64,000 bases of DNA from JBCCCJ01 sp039029315 (GTDB taxonomy: Bacteria > Bacteroidota > Bacteroidia > J057): positions 1 to 64,000 of the forward strand of contig JBCCGK010000009.1 of the NCBI GenBank assembly GCA_039029315.1. Reading direction: 5' to 3'. Made by a program: the position numbers and the translations under genes. The notes under the pieces were generated by a model, which made no database searches, was not told where the DNA came from, and saw only the letters and a list, made by a program, of their open reading frames with translations. Positions 35,327 through 45,683 of the stretch are shown piece by piece. Each line of letters starts with the position of its first letter. The first letter of the stretch is position 1.

Positions 35327-38300
35327 TTAGAAATCGATTTTCAGGCTGATGTTGTAAGACTTCTCCTGTGGAGCTGTCAGATAGGTAATATTGGTCCCGC
35401 CTATATTCCGCTGGCCCGCTGTCGTCCGGTCCCGTGCCACTTCAGGATCAATCCCTGAATAATTGGTCCAGGTCATGAGATTTGTCCCGGAAAATGTCAA
35501 CACGACCCGATCCAGGTTCAAGGCCTTCAACGCACCAAAATTATAGGATAGCGCAAGATTTCTTAACCGAATGTAGGAGGCGTCTTCCATCCATAGGGTA
35601 TGATTGTTTTGCCAGAAATTGGCATTCCCCCCCCAGTTGATCATACTTCGGGTCAGGCGGGGAACCCTGGAAACATCCCCTGGAACTTGCCAGCGATCCA
35701 GCACCTCTCGTCTCATATTCCAATCTTCCGTCACAACTCCCAAGTGTCGCTTGGCCGCATCATCATAGATGGTTCCTCCTGAAACAAAAACAAAGAGGGA
35801 AGTCAGATTAATATTTTTGTAGGAAAAGGTATTGGTGATTCCTCCTGAGAAATCCGGAGCCGGACTGCCTGCTGCAACGCGATTTTCCACAACGGAATAT
35901 ACGGAGGTTTCCTCTCCCTCACGAGTCAGGTAGACAGGGCGGCCCGTTTGCTCATCAATATGAGAAAAACGCACAATGAAATTGGTACTAACAGGATAAC
36001 CAGGGACTGCCCTTGTGTCTCCAAATCCTCCATCGAGCGCATCTGGTGTAGCTGTGCCGACTTCCAGGACCTTGTTGTTGTTGTCAACAAAGTTAAGAAT
36101 GGTTTTCCACTGAAAGTCTCCAGTAAGATTGACAGTGGTCAAGGTAGCTTCCACTCCTTTGTTCTCAATTTTGCCAACATTTTCAGAAAAATTCAGATTG
36201 TCGATCCCGGAAGAATTCTGAATAGAAATGTTGATGATCGCATCTGTGGTCAACTTGTAATAAGCAGTAAGGTCCAGCACGATGCGGTCGTTGAGCAAAC
36301 CGAGCTCGAATCCGCCATCATAAGTCGTGGATACCTCCCATTGTAGATTGGGATTGTCCAGCTTACTCTGATGTCTGGTAGAATTGTCATTGTAGCCGGG
36401 ACTCCTGACTTCCCCATTCAAATTGCTGAAAAAATAACTTGGAAACTGTTCTCGCCAACTGATATCGGCATTCCCTACAATTCCCCAACTCGCTTTCCAT
36501 TTGAGATAGTTGACAACAGAATTTTTGAACCAGGACTCATCAGACATGATATAGCCCACACCGACAGCGGGGAAATTGCCAAATCGACGGTTTTTGCCAA
36601 ATTTGGAAGACCCATCTCGGCGGAAGGTCCCTTGCACAAATACTTTTTCTTTCCAGCTATAATTGACCCGTGCAAATAAGCTGGCAAATCGCCAGCGATC
36701 AATCTCAAAGTCTTCAAATCTCAGTGTATCATTAGGTCCGATTTCAGGATTGTTGTACAGATGGGTAAACACATTGCTGTATTCTTCCGCAAATCCTACC
36801 CGATTCGAGGCTTGATATTCTACCCCTCCCAACAAATTGACCCGATGCTCTTTGGTGATTTTCCAATCGTAATTTGCTGTCAGATAGCTTGACCAGTTAT
36901 TCACCTTGGAGGCAAAGCGCTTGGCCAGAAAGGTCGTGGTAGTCCAAACAGAATCTTCCAGGAAATAGTCTCCCAAATCCATATAGTCATAACTCGCCGT
37001 GGCTTTGATATTCAGATTGTTGATTGGCTTATAGGTCAACTGAAAATTATTGATGGATCGCCATTCCTGTGTTTTCCAATCCTGAAGTTCACGCTGTGCA
37101 ACTGGATTTCCATATATATTGAACCAATCGCCATTCTGGTCCTTAATGGGATAAATAGGGAGTGCAGTCGAAATGGCTGCCCCAAATCCACCAGACCAGG
37201 CCTGGTTGATGCGATCATTTAAGCCTCTGGCAATCGAGGAAGAAATTCCCACATCCAACTTGGGGGTAATGGCATAGTCCAGATTTGCCCGACCTGTGAT
37301 CCGTTGGAAGGTATTGCCCTTTTGATAACTTTCGGAATCAGAATAGGAGAGCCCAACGTAGGACTTCAGCTTTTTGCCTCCCTGCTTCATAGAGAGGTTG
37401 TACTCTTGCTTGAGCCCGGTTTGCAAGACTTCATCTATCCAGTCCGTATCTATGCCTTTGATATCTTGATAGGTAAGGTTTTGGGGAAGGGGAACCCTGC
37501 CAACACCGCCATCATTTTCAAAGGCTTCTTGCTGTACCATGACCCATTCTTCCGCATTCAGCAGTCCAATGACATTTGTCGGTTCAGCAAATCCAACTCT
37601 TGTTTTGAAGGAGAAAGCTGGTTTTCCACTTTTTCCTCTTTTGGTTGTGATAAGAATGACACCATTGGACCCTCTTGAGCCATATATCGCTGCGGCGGAG
37701 GCATCTTTCAGAATCTCAACAGATTCTATATCGTCAGGATTGATGGAAGACAGAGGGTTGTTGTTCAATCCTCCCGTTTCGCCTGTCATGAAGGGATCTT
37801 GTGTTATCGGAATCCCATCAATCACAAAGAGCGGGTCGCCGCCCGAACTCAGGGAGCCAACTCCTCTTACCCGAATCACCGAACCTGCACCAGCGACGCC
37901 ACTGGATTGGGTAAGTTGTACACCTGCAGCTTTGCCCTGAAGAGCATTTTCAAAACTACCTCCGATGGTTTCGTTCAGATCATCTGATTTGATCTTGGCA
38001 ACAGAACCGACCAATTCTCTTTTTCTGGAAGTCCCATACCCGATCACAACCACCTCATCGATAGAGGCAATTTCTGTCTCAAGCTGGACATTAATGTTGT
38101 CGCGACCGTTGATGGCAACAGTTTCTTTCTTATAGCCGAAATAGCTATAGGTAATCGATTTTGCCCCTACAGGCAGCGGCAATCGATAGGTTCCGGCATC
38201 GTCAGAGAGTGTTCCTGTGGTTCCTCCCACCACGACAATGCTTACCCCGACGAGAGGTGCTCCTGTTTCTGCGTCAGTTATGGTCCCGCTCAAGCTAGTC

Positions 38301-38368
38301 TGAGCCATCCCCAAAACAGGAATAAGTATCAACAGAAGTCCCCCCAAAAAGTAAAAAATTCGATTCAT
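35327..38368 (-). CDS. susC: SusC/RagA-family TonB-dependent transporter
   Basis: 1013 residues from ATG 38368. Signal peptide ends GMAQ, followed by the CarboxypepD_reg-like domain (GTITDAETGAPLVGVSIVV), the plug with the DEVVVIGYGTSRKRELVGSVAKI motif, SGGDPLFVIDGIPI and SIEILKDASAAAIYGSRGSNGVILITTK, then a ~600-residue beta-barrel ending with the aromatic C-terminus. It imports oligosaccharides with energy from TonB/ExbBD. First gene of the operon, divergent from the hybrid two-component regulator 216 bp away, which very probably controls it. The substrate cannot be read from sequence. Confidence 0.96.
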   Translation of the reverse strand: MNRIFYFLGGLLLILIPVLGMAQTSLSGTITDAETGAPLVGVSIVVVGGTTGTLSDDAGTYRLPLPVGAKSITYSYFGYKKETVAINGRDNINVQLETEIASIDEVVVIGYGTSRKRELVGSVAKIKSDDLNETIGGSFENALQGKAAGVQLTQSSGVAGAGSVIRVRGVGSLSSGGDPLFVIDGIPITQDPFMTGETGGLNNNPLSSINPDDIESVEILKDASAAAIYGSRGSNGVILITTKRGKSGKPAFSFKTRVGFAEPTNVIGLLNAEEWVMVQQEAFENDGGVGRVPLPQNLTYQDIKGIDTDWIDEVLQTGLKQEYNLSMKQGGKKLKSYVGLSYSDSESYQKGNTFQRITGRANLDYAITPKLDVGISSSIARGLNDRINQAWSGGFGAAISTALPIYPIKDQNGDWFNIYGNPVAQRELQDWKTQEWRSINNFQLTYKPINNLNIKATASYDYMDLGDYFLEDSVWTTTTFLAKRFASKVNNWSSYLTANYDWKITKEHRVNLLGGVEYQASNRVGFAEEYSNVFTHLYNNPEIGPNDTLRFEDFEIDRWRFASLFARVNYSWKEKVFVQGTFRRDGSSKFGKNRRFGNFPAVGVGYIMSDESWFKNSVVNYLKWKASWGIVGNADISWREQFPSYFFSNLNGEVRSPGYNDNSTRHQSKLDNPNLQWEVSTTYDGGFELGLLNDRIVLDLTAYYKLTTDAIINISIQNSSGIDNLNFSENVGKIENKGVEATLTTVNLTGDFQWKTILNFVDNNNKVLEVGTATPDALDGGFGDTRAVPGYPVSTNFIVRFSHIDEQTGRPVYLTREGEETSVYSVVENRVAAGSPAPDFSGGITNTFSYKNINLTSLFVFVSGGTIYDDAAKRHLGVVTEDWNMRREVLDRWQVPGDVSRVPRLTRSMINWGGNANFWQNNHTLWMEDASYIRLRNLALSYNFGALKALNLDRVVLTFSGTNLMTWTNYSGIDPEVARDRTTAGQRNIGGTNITYLTAPQEKSYNISLKIDF

Positions 38369-38584
38369 GTTCTCTGTAAATATGATGTTCATGAAGGTGG
38401 GAAGGTGTGTGTAAATAGTAGCGCTAACTCCCTAAAAATACGCAATATAAAATATAGTTGATGTGACTGTAGTTCCTTCTCTCATGCAAAGATGAACACA
38501 ATCCAGGAAGAGCAGGAGGTCAAATGGGGAATAATTAGGGGGTAAATGAGTAAATTGTCAAATTGAAAAATAGATGCCTGTTCT

Positions 38585-41500
38585 ATGCCTTGGTTTGTAA
38601 ACATCTATACTCATCATAAGAAATATTTGCCAGGAGTGCATCTTCTCCTATCTGGCCTGCTGTTGATGATGATTCCTTTGCAAACCAATGCCCAACTATT
38701 TGGCTTGCCACATCAGGAACGCTATACGATTTCTTCCGGCTTGACCAATAATTCCATCACAGATATTCAGCAAGATCGGTATGGATTTTTGTGGATTGGG
38801 ACGGCTGAGGGCTTGAACCGATTTGATGGAGATCAGTTTCTGGGCTATCATCCGGACCAGGAGGACAGCAGTTCTATTTCTGATAGTTTTATCTCATCAC
38901 TGGAACTGGATGATTCTGGCCAGCTTTGGATCGGTACACAAAAGGGTGGCATAACCTACTTTGATGTCCATACTGAAGCCTTTGTTTCTATCCCGATGCC
39001 AAAGTACCAACAGGGACAAACCGACTTTTTTGTGACACATGGGCAATCTCTGTTTCTAGGGGATTCCCACTCCTTTTGGGTAGGAAGTGACAAGGGAATT
39101 GTAAAAGTTCCGAAAACTTCCTCCAAGGGAGAATTGGCATTTTTGCACCCCAAGCTGGTTGCCAATGCCTTTCTTGGAACTGAGGATGAGAAAATATGGG
39201 TCGGCACCTCTGCGGGATTGTTGCATGGTCGATTGAGAGATACCCTCTTGACGGAGGTTTCCGGCCTTCCTTTTGGACGAAGTGGAGAACTCAGCGCTTT
39301 GCTTTTGGATGCTTCAGGGCGCTTGCTTGTTGGCGGGAAAAAGGGCGTATTTGTCCAACGAGCGCATGCTTGGCAAGAGATCTTTGCCACTCTTGGCCCT
39401 GAGAAGCGATCCTTTAACAATGTCAATAGTCTAACTACAGACAAACAAGGACGGATTTGGGTAGCCGGTCAGGGAGGCTTGAGCATGATCGATGGGCAGA
39501 CATATGAAATCGATCCAAAGGCAGAAAGGGTACTGGCACAAAATAATCTGGATAAAGAAAACATCCACACCTTATACATAGACCGGGAAGACAATTTGTG
39601 GATTGGGACTGTCAACAATGGCCTCATTCGCTTGTTCTTGTCTCAGAAACACTTTCCGGTGTTTAGAAAAAATCTGGACCCACAAGAAGGAGGTGCTCCA
39701 GAAAATACCATTCGTTCTATCTGGGCAGATTCTGATGTGGATATTTGGTTGGGGACTTATGGGGCGGGTTTGTTTTTGTTCAATCGACAAACTCTCTCTT
39801 ATACCAATTATAAACACTCAGCCTCTGACCCTGGCTCTATCAGTGGCAATCAGGTAAGTACCATTTATCGCGATTCGAACGGCAGTCTTTGGGTTGGGAC
39901 ATGGGGAGATGGATTGAACAAACTTGTTCAGACTCCTTCAGGGATAAGATTCATTCGCCAACACTTGCTTCATCTTGAAGGTGACAATCACTCCAATCTC
40001 TCTAAACTCCATAAGCTGTTTGAAGATGAGTACCTGAATCTTTGGGTGATAACGGATGGCGGCTTATTGAAAAAAGGACCCAATGAGGAACAATTTCAGA
40101 ACATGGGTCCATTTTTTGATATTCCCTATTTGTCAATCAATGCAGTATTGGAAGATCATCAGGGAAATTGGTGGATCGGAACCTGGCATGGCATATTTGT
40201 ATTCAGTATTGAGCAAATACAACGAATCAAACAAGGACACGTTCACACAAGCGAGAAACCGATCCAATCCTTCTTTTTTGATCAGACCGATCCCTCCAGC
40301 CTGAGTAACAATCGCATCACCTCTATTCATCAGGACAAAAAAAACAGAATCTGGATCGGGACATATGGAGGGGGGGTGAACCTGTGGGTTCCTGCATCCA
40401 AGGAGGGAGAGGGTTCAGGCAGTCGATTCGATTCATTTGATAAAAACAAGGGCCTCCCTAATAATGTCGTTTTCGGCATTCTGGAAGACAAGGAAGGCCA
40501 TCTGTGGCTGAGTACCAACAATGGATTGGTCGTATTCGATCCTGATCAAATGAGTTTCCGCACCTTTCATGCTGAAGATGGGCTGCAATCTGATCAATTC
40601 TATTTTGGTGGGTATGCCCAGACGCCTTCCGGAGACATGATATTTGGTGGGACCAATGGCTTCAATCTGTTTGATCCACTCCTGTTTTCTCAAAAGACTG
40701 ATATTCCTCCCCAGGTCTTGTTGACAGATTTTATGATTCGAGGAGAGAAAATTCGGGCAGGGGAGCGTGTACGAGGCTCTGTCATTATGCCTGAATCTAT
40801 CCTCACTGCTCAAAAGCTTGAGTTACAGGCAGCAGACAATAGTTTTCGGATATATTTTCACTCTCCTGGCTTCAATCACTCCCAAAAGCTCATCTACGCC
40901 TATCGGCTCAAAGGTCTCACAAATGACTGGCAGCACATCCACTATCCGGATCGCTTCGCTGTCTATTCCAATCTGTTTGAAGGCAATTATCAGTTTGAGG
41001 TCAAGAGTAGTCTGGATGGGCAAAACTGGAGCAACATCCGTTCACTTAAGCTCAAGGTATTGGCTCCCTGGTATAGGACAAGCTGGGCTTATGTGATTTT
41101 CAGCATTCTCTTCCTGCTGTTTTTGGGAATCATCGCCAGATTGTCCTACATCTATTCCAATTTGCGGAACAAACTTACTCTGGAACAACTCAGCAGGCAA
41201 CAAGAGGCAGAAATCAATGAGATGCGGCTTTGGTTCTTTACCTATATTTCTCATGAATTTCGGACACCACTTACCCTTATCATTTCACCATTAACAGACA
41301 TTCTGAACAATCTCAATCTGCCTGTTGCCGCACAAAAGAAGTTATCATTGGTCTACAAAAACAGCCAACGACTCTTACGATTGGTCAATCAAATTCTCAA
41401 TTTTCGACTCATCACCTCTGGCAGAATGCACTTAACAGTGAGTAAACAGGACATTGTCTTTTTTGCACATGAAATCTATTTGAGTTTTGTCAGTCTGGCC

Positions 41501-42793
41501 GAAGAACGACGCATTGACTATCAATTTACCTCAACTCCACATCGAATTCCGCTCTACTTCGATGCTGAAAAAATGGAACTGATTCTTTACAATTTGATTG
41601 GCAATGCCTTTAAATATTCTTTGGATGGCGGACAAATCATCATCCGGATTGAGGAGCAAGGCAAGGAACTGATGATTTCTGTCAAAGATCGCGGAATCGG
41701 CATTGAGTCAGAACAACTACACAAAATCTTCGAACCCTTCCAGCGGGTGGCAGATGTCAACCATATCGGGTCTGGTATTGGGTTGACCATCGTTAAGGAT
41801 CTCACAGAACTCCATCAGGGACGATTGACAGTAGATTCACAAAAAGGATCGGGCAGTGTCTTTTGCGCATTTTTTCCCTTGGGCGCTGAGCATATTTCCA
41901 TGGACCAGATTGCAGACACCACCCTCCATCCCTCTCTTCCCATTGTGATGGACAAGCAGGAGGAAGAGATGGCAGATATCAACACCCCTGCCCTTGTTTT
42001 TCCTCAGTTGAGTGAAAAGAGCAAAATGAATTTGTTGGTGGTTGAGGACAACCTGGAGATGAGGAAATATATTACACACCAATTTTCCGCCCTCTTCTCT
42101 GTTCTGGAAGCAAGCAATGGACAGGAAGGGCTCACTATTGCGCGCAAAAAAAGGATTGATTTGATCATTAGTGATGTGATGATGCCAGTAATGGATGGCA
42201 TCAGTCTCGTGAGACAATTAAAGGAAGATCCCAAAACGAACCACATTCCGATCATTCTTCTGAGCTCCCGAACAGCCATTGGACATCAACTGGCAGGATT
42301 GGATGAGGGAGCATTTGAATATATCACCAAACCTGTCAATATCAACGTTCTGCGAGCAAAAGTCCGTAGTATCCTCGAAAATATTCAGTATCTGAGGGAG
42401 CATTTCAAGCACAAAGGAATATTGCCTATAGATGAACAGACCTCCAGCAGAGATGAAGAATTTCTCCTCAAAGCTGCCCTTGTCGTCGAAAGAAATTTTG
42501 GGACGCCCTTTGATGCGAGTCGGTTTGCTGCTCACATGGGGATGAGCCGCTCAGGCTTGTACAAACAACTCCAAAAACAGACAGGGAAGTCGACGACTGA
42601 ATTTATTCGATTTATCCGGCTGAAACATGCAGAGAAATTGCTACAGGAAAGTAAACTCAACATCTCCCAGATTGCATTCCAGGTCGGCTTCAACGACATG
42701 AAATATTTCCGAAAATGCTTCAAAAAGGAATTCGGGCTTAGTCCCAGCAACTATCTCGCCCAAAAAAGTGCTAGCAAACAGAATAAGGGATAA
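38585..42793 (+). CDS. Hybrid two-component regulator (HTCS)
   Basis: 1402 residues, a full one-protein signalling system as found beside polysaccharide loci. Order: signal peptide, two seven-bladed Reg_prop propellers (repeats such as GFLWIGTAEGLNRF, ILWVGTWGDGLNKL) that bind the oligosaccharide in the periplasm, a Y_Y_Y domain, one transmembrane segment (~835), HisKA with phospho-acceptor His890 in YISHEFRTPLTL, HATPase with NAFKYSLDGG and GSGIGLTIV, receiver with Asp1197 in LIISDVMMPVMDG, and a C-terminal AraC helix-turn-helix (1300-1400). Its target is the divergent SusC/D operon. Confidence 0.96.
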   Translation: MPWFVNIYTHHKKYLPGVHLLLSGLLLMMIPLQTNAQLFGLPHQERYTISSGLTNNSITDIQQDRYGFLWIGTAEGLNRFDGDQFLGYHPDQEDSSSISDSFISSLELDDSGQLWIGTQKGGITYFDVHTEAFVSIPMPKYQQGQTDFFVTHGQSLFLGDSHSFWVGSDKGIVKVPKTSSKGELAFLHPKLVANAFLGTEDEKIWVGTSAGLLHGRLRDTLLTEVSGLPFGRSGELSALLLDASGRLLVGGKKGVFVQRAHAWQEIFATLGPEKRSFNNVNSLTTDKQGRIWVAGQGGLSMIDGQTYEIDPKAERVLAQNNLDKENIHTLYIDREDNLWIGTVNNGLIRLFLSQKHFPVFRKNLDPQEGGAPENTIRSIWADSDVDIWLGTYGAGLFLFNRQTLSYTNYKHSASDPGSISGNQVSTIYRDSNGSLWVGTWGDGLNKLVQTPSGIRFIRQHLLHLEGDNHSNLSKLHKLFEDEYLNLWVITDGGLLKKGPNEEQFQNMGPFFDIPYLSINAVLEDHQGNWWIGTWHGIFVFSIEQIQRIKQGHVHTSEKPIQSFFFDQTDPSSLSNNRITSIHQDKKNRIWIGTYGGGVNLWVPASKEGEGSGSRFDSFDKNKGLPNNVVFGILEDKEGHLWLSTNNGLVVFDPDQMSFRTFHAEDGLQSDQFYFGGYAQTPSGDMIFGGTNGFNLFDPLLFSQKTDIPPQVLLTDFMIRGEKIRAGERVRGSVIMPESILTAQKLELQAADNSFRIYFHSPGFNHSQKLIYAYRLKGLTNDWQHIHYPDRFAVYSNLFEGNYQFEVKSSLDGQNWSNIRSLKLKVLAPWYRTSWAYVIFSILFLLFLGIIARLSYIYSNLRNKLTLEQLSRQQEAEINEMRLWFFTYISHEFRTPLTLIISPLTDILNNLNLPVAAQKKLSLVYKNSQRLLRLVNQILNFRLITSGRMHLTVSKQDIVFFAHEIYLSFVSLAEERRIDYQFTSTPHRIPLYFDAEKMELILYNLIGNAFKYSLDGGQIIIRIEEQGKELMISVKDRGIGIESEQLHKIFEPFQRVADVNHIGSGIGLTIVKDLTELHQGRLTVDSQKGSGSVFCAFFPLGAEHISMDQIADTTLHPSLPIVMDKQEEEMADINTPALVFPQLSEKSKMNLLVVEDNLEMRKYITHQFSALFSVLEASNGQEGLTIARKKRIDLIISDVMMPVMDGISLVRQLKEDPKTNHIPIILLSSRTAIGHQLAGLDEGAFEYITKPVNINVLRAKVRSILENIQYLREHFKHKGILPIDEQTSSRDEEFLLKAALVVERNFGTPFDASRFAAHMGMSRSGLYKQLQKQTGKSTTEFIRFIRLKHAEKLLQESKLNISQIAFQVGFNDMKYFRKCFKKEFGLSPSNYLAQKSASKQNKG

Positions 42794-42811
42794 GCCAATG
42801 ACAGGGCATCC

Positions 42812-43576
42812 TCATGTCTCTCCTGCCAGCCACTCTTTGAAGGCTTGCACCTTGTCTCTGCTCACAATGATTTCTTTGTCGGTCTGGGCTGATGGCAGAA
42901 TCTTCAAGCGACTATTGCTATACACCAGGACTTCCTGAATCCCGTGAACCGGTATGACAAAGGTCCGATTGACACGAAAAAATTGAGTGGGGTCCAACAA
43001 TTCTTCCAACTCTTGTAGGCGATATTCCAGGATGAATTTTTTGTTCTTCCGGGTAAGCAAAAAGACAGTTCTCCCTTCTGCAAAGAACAGCGCAATCTCC
43101 TCAATGGGAATTGCTTGAATTCGGTTTCCCAGGCGCACCAAAAATCTGTGCTTGTAGGAACGTTCGGCATGAAGATGACGAATGATCGGTGCCACATGAT
43201 CTCCGGAAGCGAATTGCTCTTTGAGCGCATTCAGTTTTTTCATGGCCTGTGCCAACATGGTAAAGGTGATCGGCTTCAATAAATAATCAATACTGTTGAC
43301 CCGAAAGGCATCTATGGCATATTCATCATAGGCTGTAGTAAAAATGACAGGTTTGCGCACCCCTATTTCCTGAAATATCTCAAAGCTGATTCCATCTGTC
43401 AGTTGTATATCCATGAACAAAAGATCAACCTCTTCCTGATGAACCTCAAGCCAGGCAACAGACTGATGAACAGAGGTCAATTGCCCCATCACTTCTATCG
43501 CTGGATCATACTTGAGCAGATAGCGCTTCAATCGCTCTGCTGCAGGTTTCTCGTCTTCAATGATAACTACCTTCAT
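42812..43576 (-). CDS. LytTR response regulator
   Basis: 254 residues: a REC domain with Asp7/Glu8 pocket residues, phospho-acceptor Asp56 in LLFMDIQLTDG and a VNSIDYLLKPI strand, and a LytTR DNA-binding domain with RFLVRLGNRIQAIP, FRVNRTFVIPVHGI and EIIVSRDKV. It pairs with the LytS-like sensor kinases encoded just upstream. The last gene of a four-gene block (47056 to 42812) in which gaps are 34, 3 and -4 bp. It converges on the HTCS gene. Confidence 0.93.
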   Translation of the reverse strand: MKVVIIEDEKPAAERLKRYLLKYDPAIEVMGQLTSVHQSVAWLEVHQEEVDLLFMDIQLTDGISFEIFQEIGVRKPVIFTTAYDEYAIDAFRVNSIDYLLKPITFTMLAQAMKKLNALKEQFASGDHVAPIIRHLHAERSYKHRFLVRLGNRIQAIPIEEIALFFAEGRTVFLLTRKNKKFILEYRLQELEELLDPTQFFRVNRTFVIPVHGIQEVLVYSNSRLKILPSAQTDKEIIVSRDKVQAFKEWLAGET

Positions 43577-43610
43577 GGATGAAACTCTATCAGGGGAACA
43601 TTGGGGTTAT

Positions 43611-44654
43611 TTATGAGAGAGGCATCGCTTCCATCTGCTGCAACAGAGGAAGTCCGATTGTTTTTCTTTTGCCTTCTTCCTTGACAAAAATGGCTTGATC
43701 TGTATATACCTGAAAGCTGGATTGCACATATGTTAATCGATCCAGATCAACTGTTTGGGTCGTTTTTTCTAAAGATTCATAAGAAAGCAGGAGTGCCGTC
43801 TCTGTCGCTTGCAGATGCATCCGAAAGCCCTCTTCGGTCCCCATAATATTGCTTCTGATGATCAGTTCGATCACCGTTAGCAGACTGGTGGGAGGAATAT
43901 ATGTAGAGATCTTCTTTGCTACTTCCAACTCAATCTTCCAAAGGGGATGCTGGTTGAAGAGCGTCAACAAGGTTCGAACCACCACCAACTCATCATTAAG
44001 AGGAAGCAGTTCTTTTTTTCTTCGGCTCAGCACGTAGCGATAGATGCTGGCCAGATGCCCAATCATCTCTTCTGCCGCTTCCTGATTTTGACGAATCAAC
44101 ACAATCAATTGATCAAAACTGTCAAAGAGCAATTGTGGATTGATTCCCTGACTAAATTCTCTAAAATCTTCTTCTAGTTCCGCTTTGAGGCCCTGTTCTT
44201 CTTCAAGTTTTTCGCTGTTGATCGCATACAAAAACTGATGACTGAGTTGCAACGACATATAGATCAGGGTTATGCAGGAAAAAATGCAGTTGAATATCAT
44301 TAGTTCCCCAGCATTTGGTGCAAAACCCAACGCAACAGAATAATAGCTATAGATCGCAACAGAAACCAAGCCAATACATAGCAAAAGAGAGGAGGTGATT
44401 TGCAGGAATATTCGAGCCCAAAAAGCATGGGGTCGTTCTAGTTTCTCAAACAACAGAAGAAATAAGCGGGAGAATTCCTGAATCAGATATGACAGCCCAA
44501 TGCATACATACAATTCCTGGGTCAAAAACTGCTCCTCTAATTGCCCCACATTGTTGTTGATCAGCAGGATCAGCACATATATCAGGCTTCCGCTGAACAG
44601 GGGACTTAGTAAGCGGAACAAGGGATGATGAATAAAGAATGGATGTGCAGACAT
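43611..44654 (-). CDS. Degenerate LytS-like histidine kinase (pseudokinase)
   Basis: 347 residues with four to five N-terminal transmembrane segments and a His_kinase-type C-terminal half. The phospho-acceptor motif should read INPHFLFNSLN; here it is INPQLLFDSFDQ, so Gln174 replaces the catalytic histidine. The ATP-binding N-box is also altered: VIELIIRSNIMG instead of LVENAxKH. The downstream G-box is absent and the tail is short. The protein therefore probably cannot phosphorylate itself or bind ATP normally and may act as a membrane adaptor or sensor subunit for the intact kinase encoded 3 bp upstream. The overall fold and membrane segments remain intact, so it is not a dying gene. Confidence 0.8.
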   Translation of the reverse strand: MSAHPFFIHHPLFRLLSPLFSGSLIYVLILLINNNVGQLEEQFLTQELYVCIGLSYLIQEFSRLFLLLFEKLERPHAFWARIFLQITSSLLLCIGLVSVAIYSYYSVALGFAPNAGELMIFNCIFSCITLIYMSLQLSHQFLYAINSEKLEEEQGLKAELEEDFREFSQGINPQLLFDSFDQLIVLIRQNQEAAEEMIGHLASIYRYVLSRRKKELLPLNDELVVVRTLLTLFNQHPLWKIELEVAKKISTYIPPTSLLTVIELIIRSNIMGTEEGFRMHLQATETALLLSYESLEKTTQTVDLDRLTYVQSSFQVYTDQAIFVKEEGKRKTIGLPLLQQMEAMPLS

Positions 44655-44657
44655 GAG

Positions 44658-45683
44658 TCAGGAAGCAATAAGTGGTAATTTTATGGTAAATACACGTCCT
44701 TTCTGAATGTCAATATCCAAATGACTCTGCAATTGATATCTTCTCCTGATATTTTCCAGCCCAATCCGAAAAGAATCCTGCGTCTGTGGTTTTTTGTTGA
44801 TGGTGTTCGATACCCATATCTGATGGTTGTCTGCCCCAATCGTTATTTGCAGAGGATTTTCCTCACTCATCTGATTGTGTTTGGTGGCATTTTCTACCAA
44901 CATCTGCAAGGTCATGGGAGGAATTTTCATCTGCCCGGCCTCATCCGGCACATCAATGGAGACCTCTAGCATCTTATCAAATCGGGTTGTTAGGAGAAAT
45001 AAATACGCATCAACAAATGCCAGTTCCTCTGAAATTGATACCCATTCTTTTCGATAGTTTGCCAGGGTATATTGGTACAATCGCGCCAACTGCCTGACAA
45101 AAACCTCTGCCTTGTCAGGATCTCCAATTACTAAATTGGCAATGGTATTCAGTCCGTTGAATAAAAAATGAGGGCCAAGTTGAGACTTCAAGGCCTGAAG
45201 CTGGAAGCCCAATCGCTGACGTTCCAGATGAATGACTTCAATTTGCCCCTTGCTGTATTGATGAAAAGAGTATACAGCAAAATATACCACAGAATATACC
45301 AGCACGAGGATGAGAAGAATAAGCCCCAACTTCAACATGGTTTGGGGATGGTCTCTAAGCTGGAAATCTGACTCAACAAACAAAGAGGTGTATGCCCAGA
45401 ACAACATACTACTCATCCCAAAAGCCAGACATCCATTGAGTAACAAGCCTGTGAGAAGGCGACTTCCCGGATGCTTTTGCCAGGAAATCTGACGATTAAG
45501 CCAAAGGCTTGTTCCATGAATCAGATAGGCATTGAGGATTCCACAAAGCCCCGCCATCATCGTATGAAGAGAGACAAAGGTTTCTTCTTCACTCGATTCC
45601 TGATACAGCATATACATATACACAAGCATCCCGGATACAAATCCGGGAAGCAAGATCGATAGATGATATTTTAGGGATGTCAT
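44658..45683 (-). CDS. LytS-like sensor histidine kinase
   Basis: 341 residues. Four transmembrane segments in the first 135 residues, then a short coiled coil and the His_kinase domain with His172 in LGPHFLFNGLNTIANL, followed by the HATPase N-box LVENATKHNQ and a GLENIRRRY loop. All essential residues are present, unlike the paralogue immediately downstream. Output goes to the LytTR regulator at 42812. The start overlaps the stop of the repeat protein gene by 4 bp (ATGA). Confidence 0.93.
   Translation of the reverse strand: MTSLKYHLSILLPGFVSGMLVYMYMLYQESSEEETFVSLHTMMAGLCGILNAYLIHGTSLWLNRQISWQKHPGSRLLTGLLLNGCLAFGMSSMLFWAYTSLFVESDFQLRDHPQTMLKLGLILLILVLVYSVVYFAVYSFHQYSKGQIEVIHLERQRLGFQLQALKSQLGPHFLFNGLNTIANLVIGDPDKAEVFVRQLARLYQYTLANYRKEWVSISEELAFVDAYLFLLTTRFDKMLEVSIDVPDEAGQMKIPPMTLQMLVENATKHNQMSEENPLQITIGADNHQIWVSNTINKKPQTQDSFRIGLENIRRRYQLQSHLDIDIQKGRVFTIKLPLIAS

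Noticed and set aside
38393..38584. Promoter for SusC in the divergent gap
   Set aside because: CATCTTTG is a near -7 match on the minus strand, but no TTG lies at the usual distance. I did not annotate it.
43611..44654. Pseudokinase considered as a decaying pseudogene
   Set aside because: No stop or frameshift, preserved membrane segments and operon spacing suggest a maintained protein with lost catalysis.
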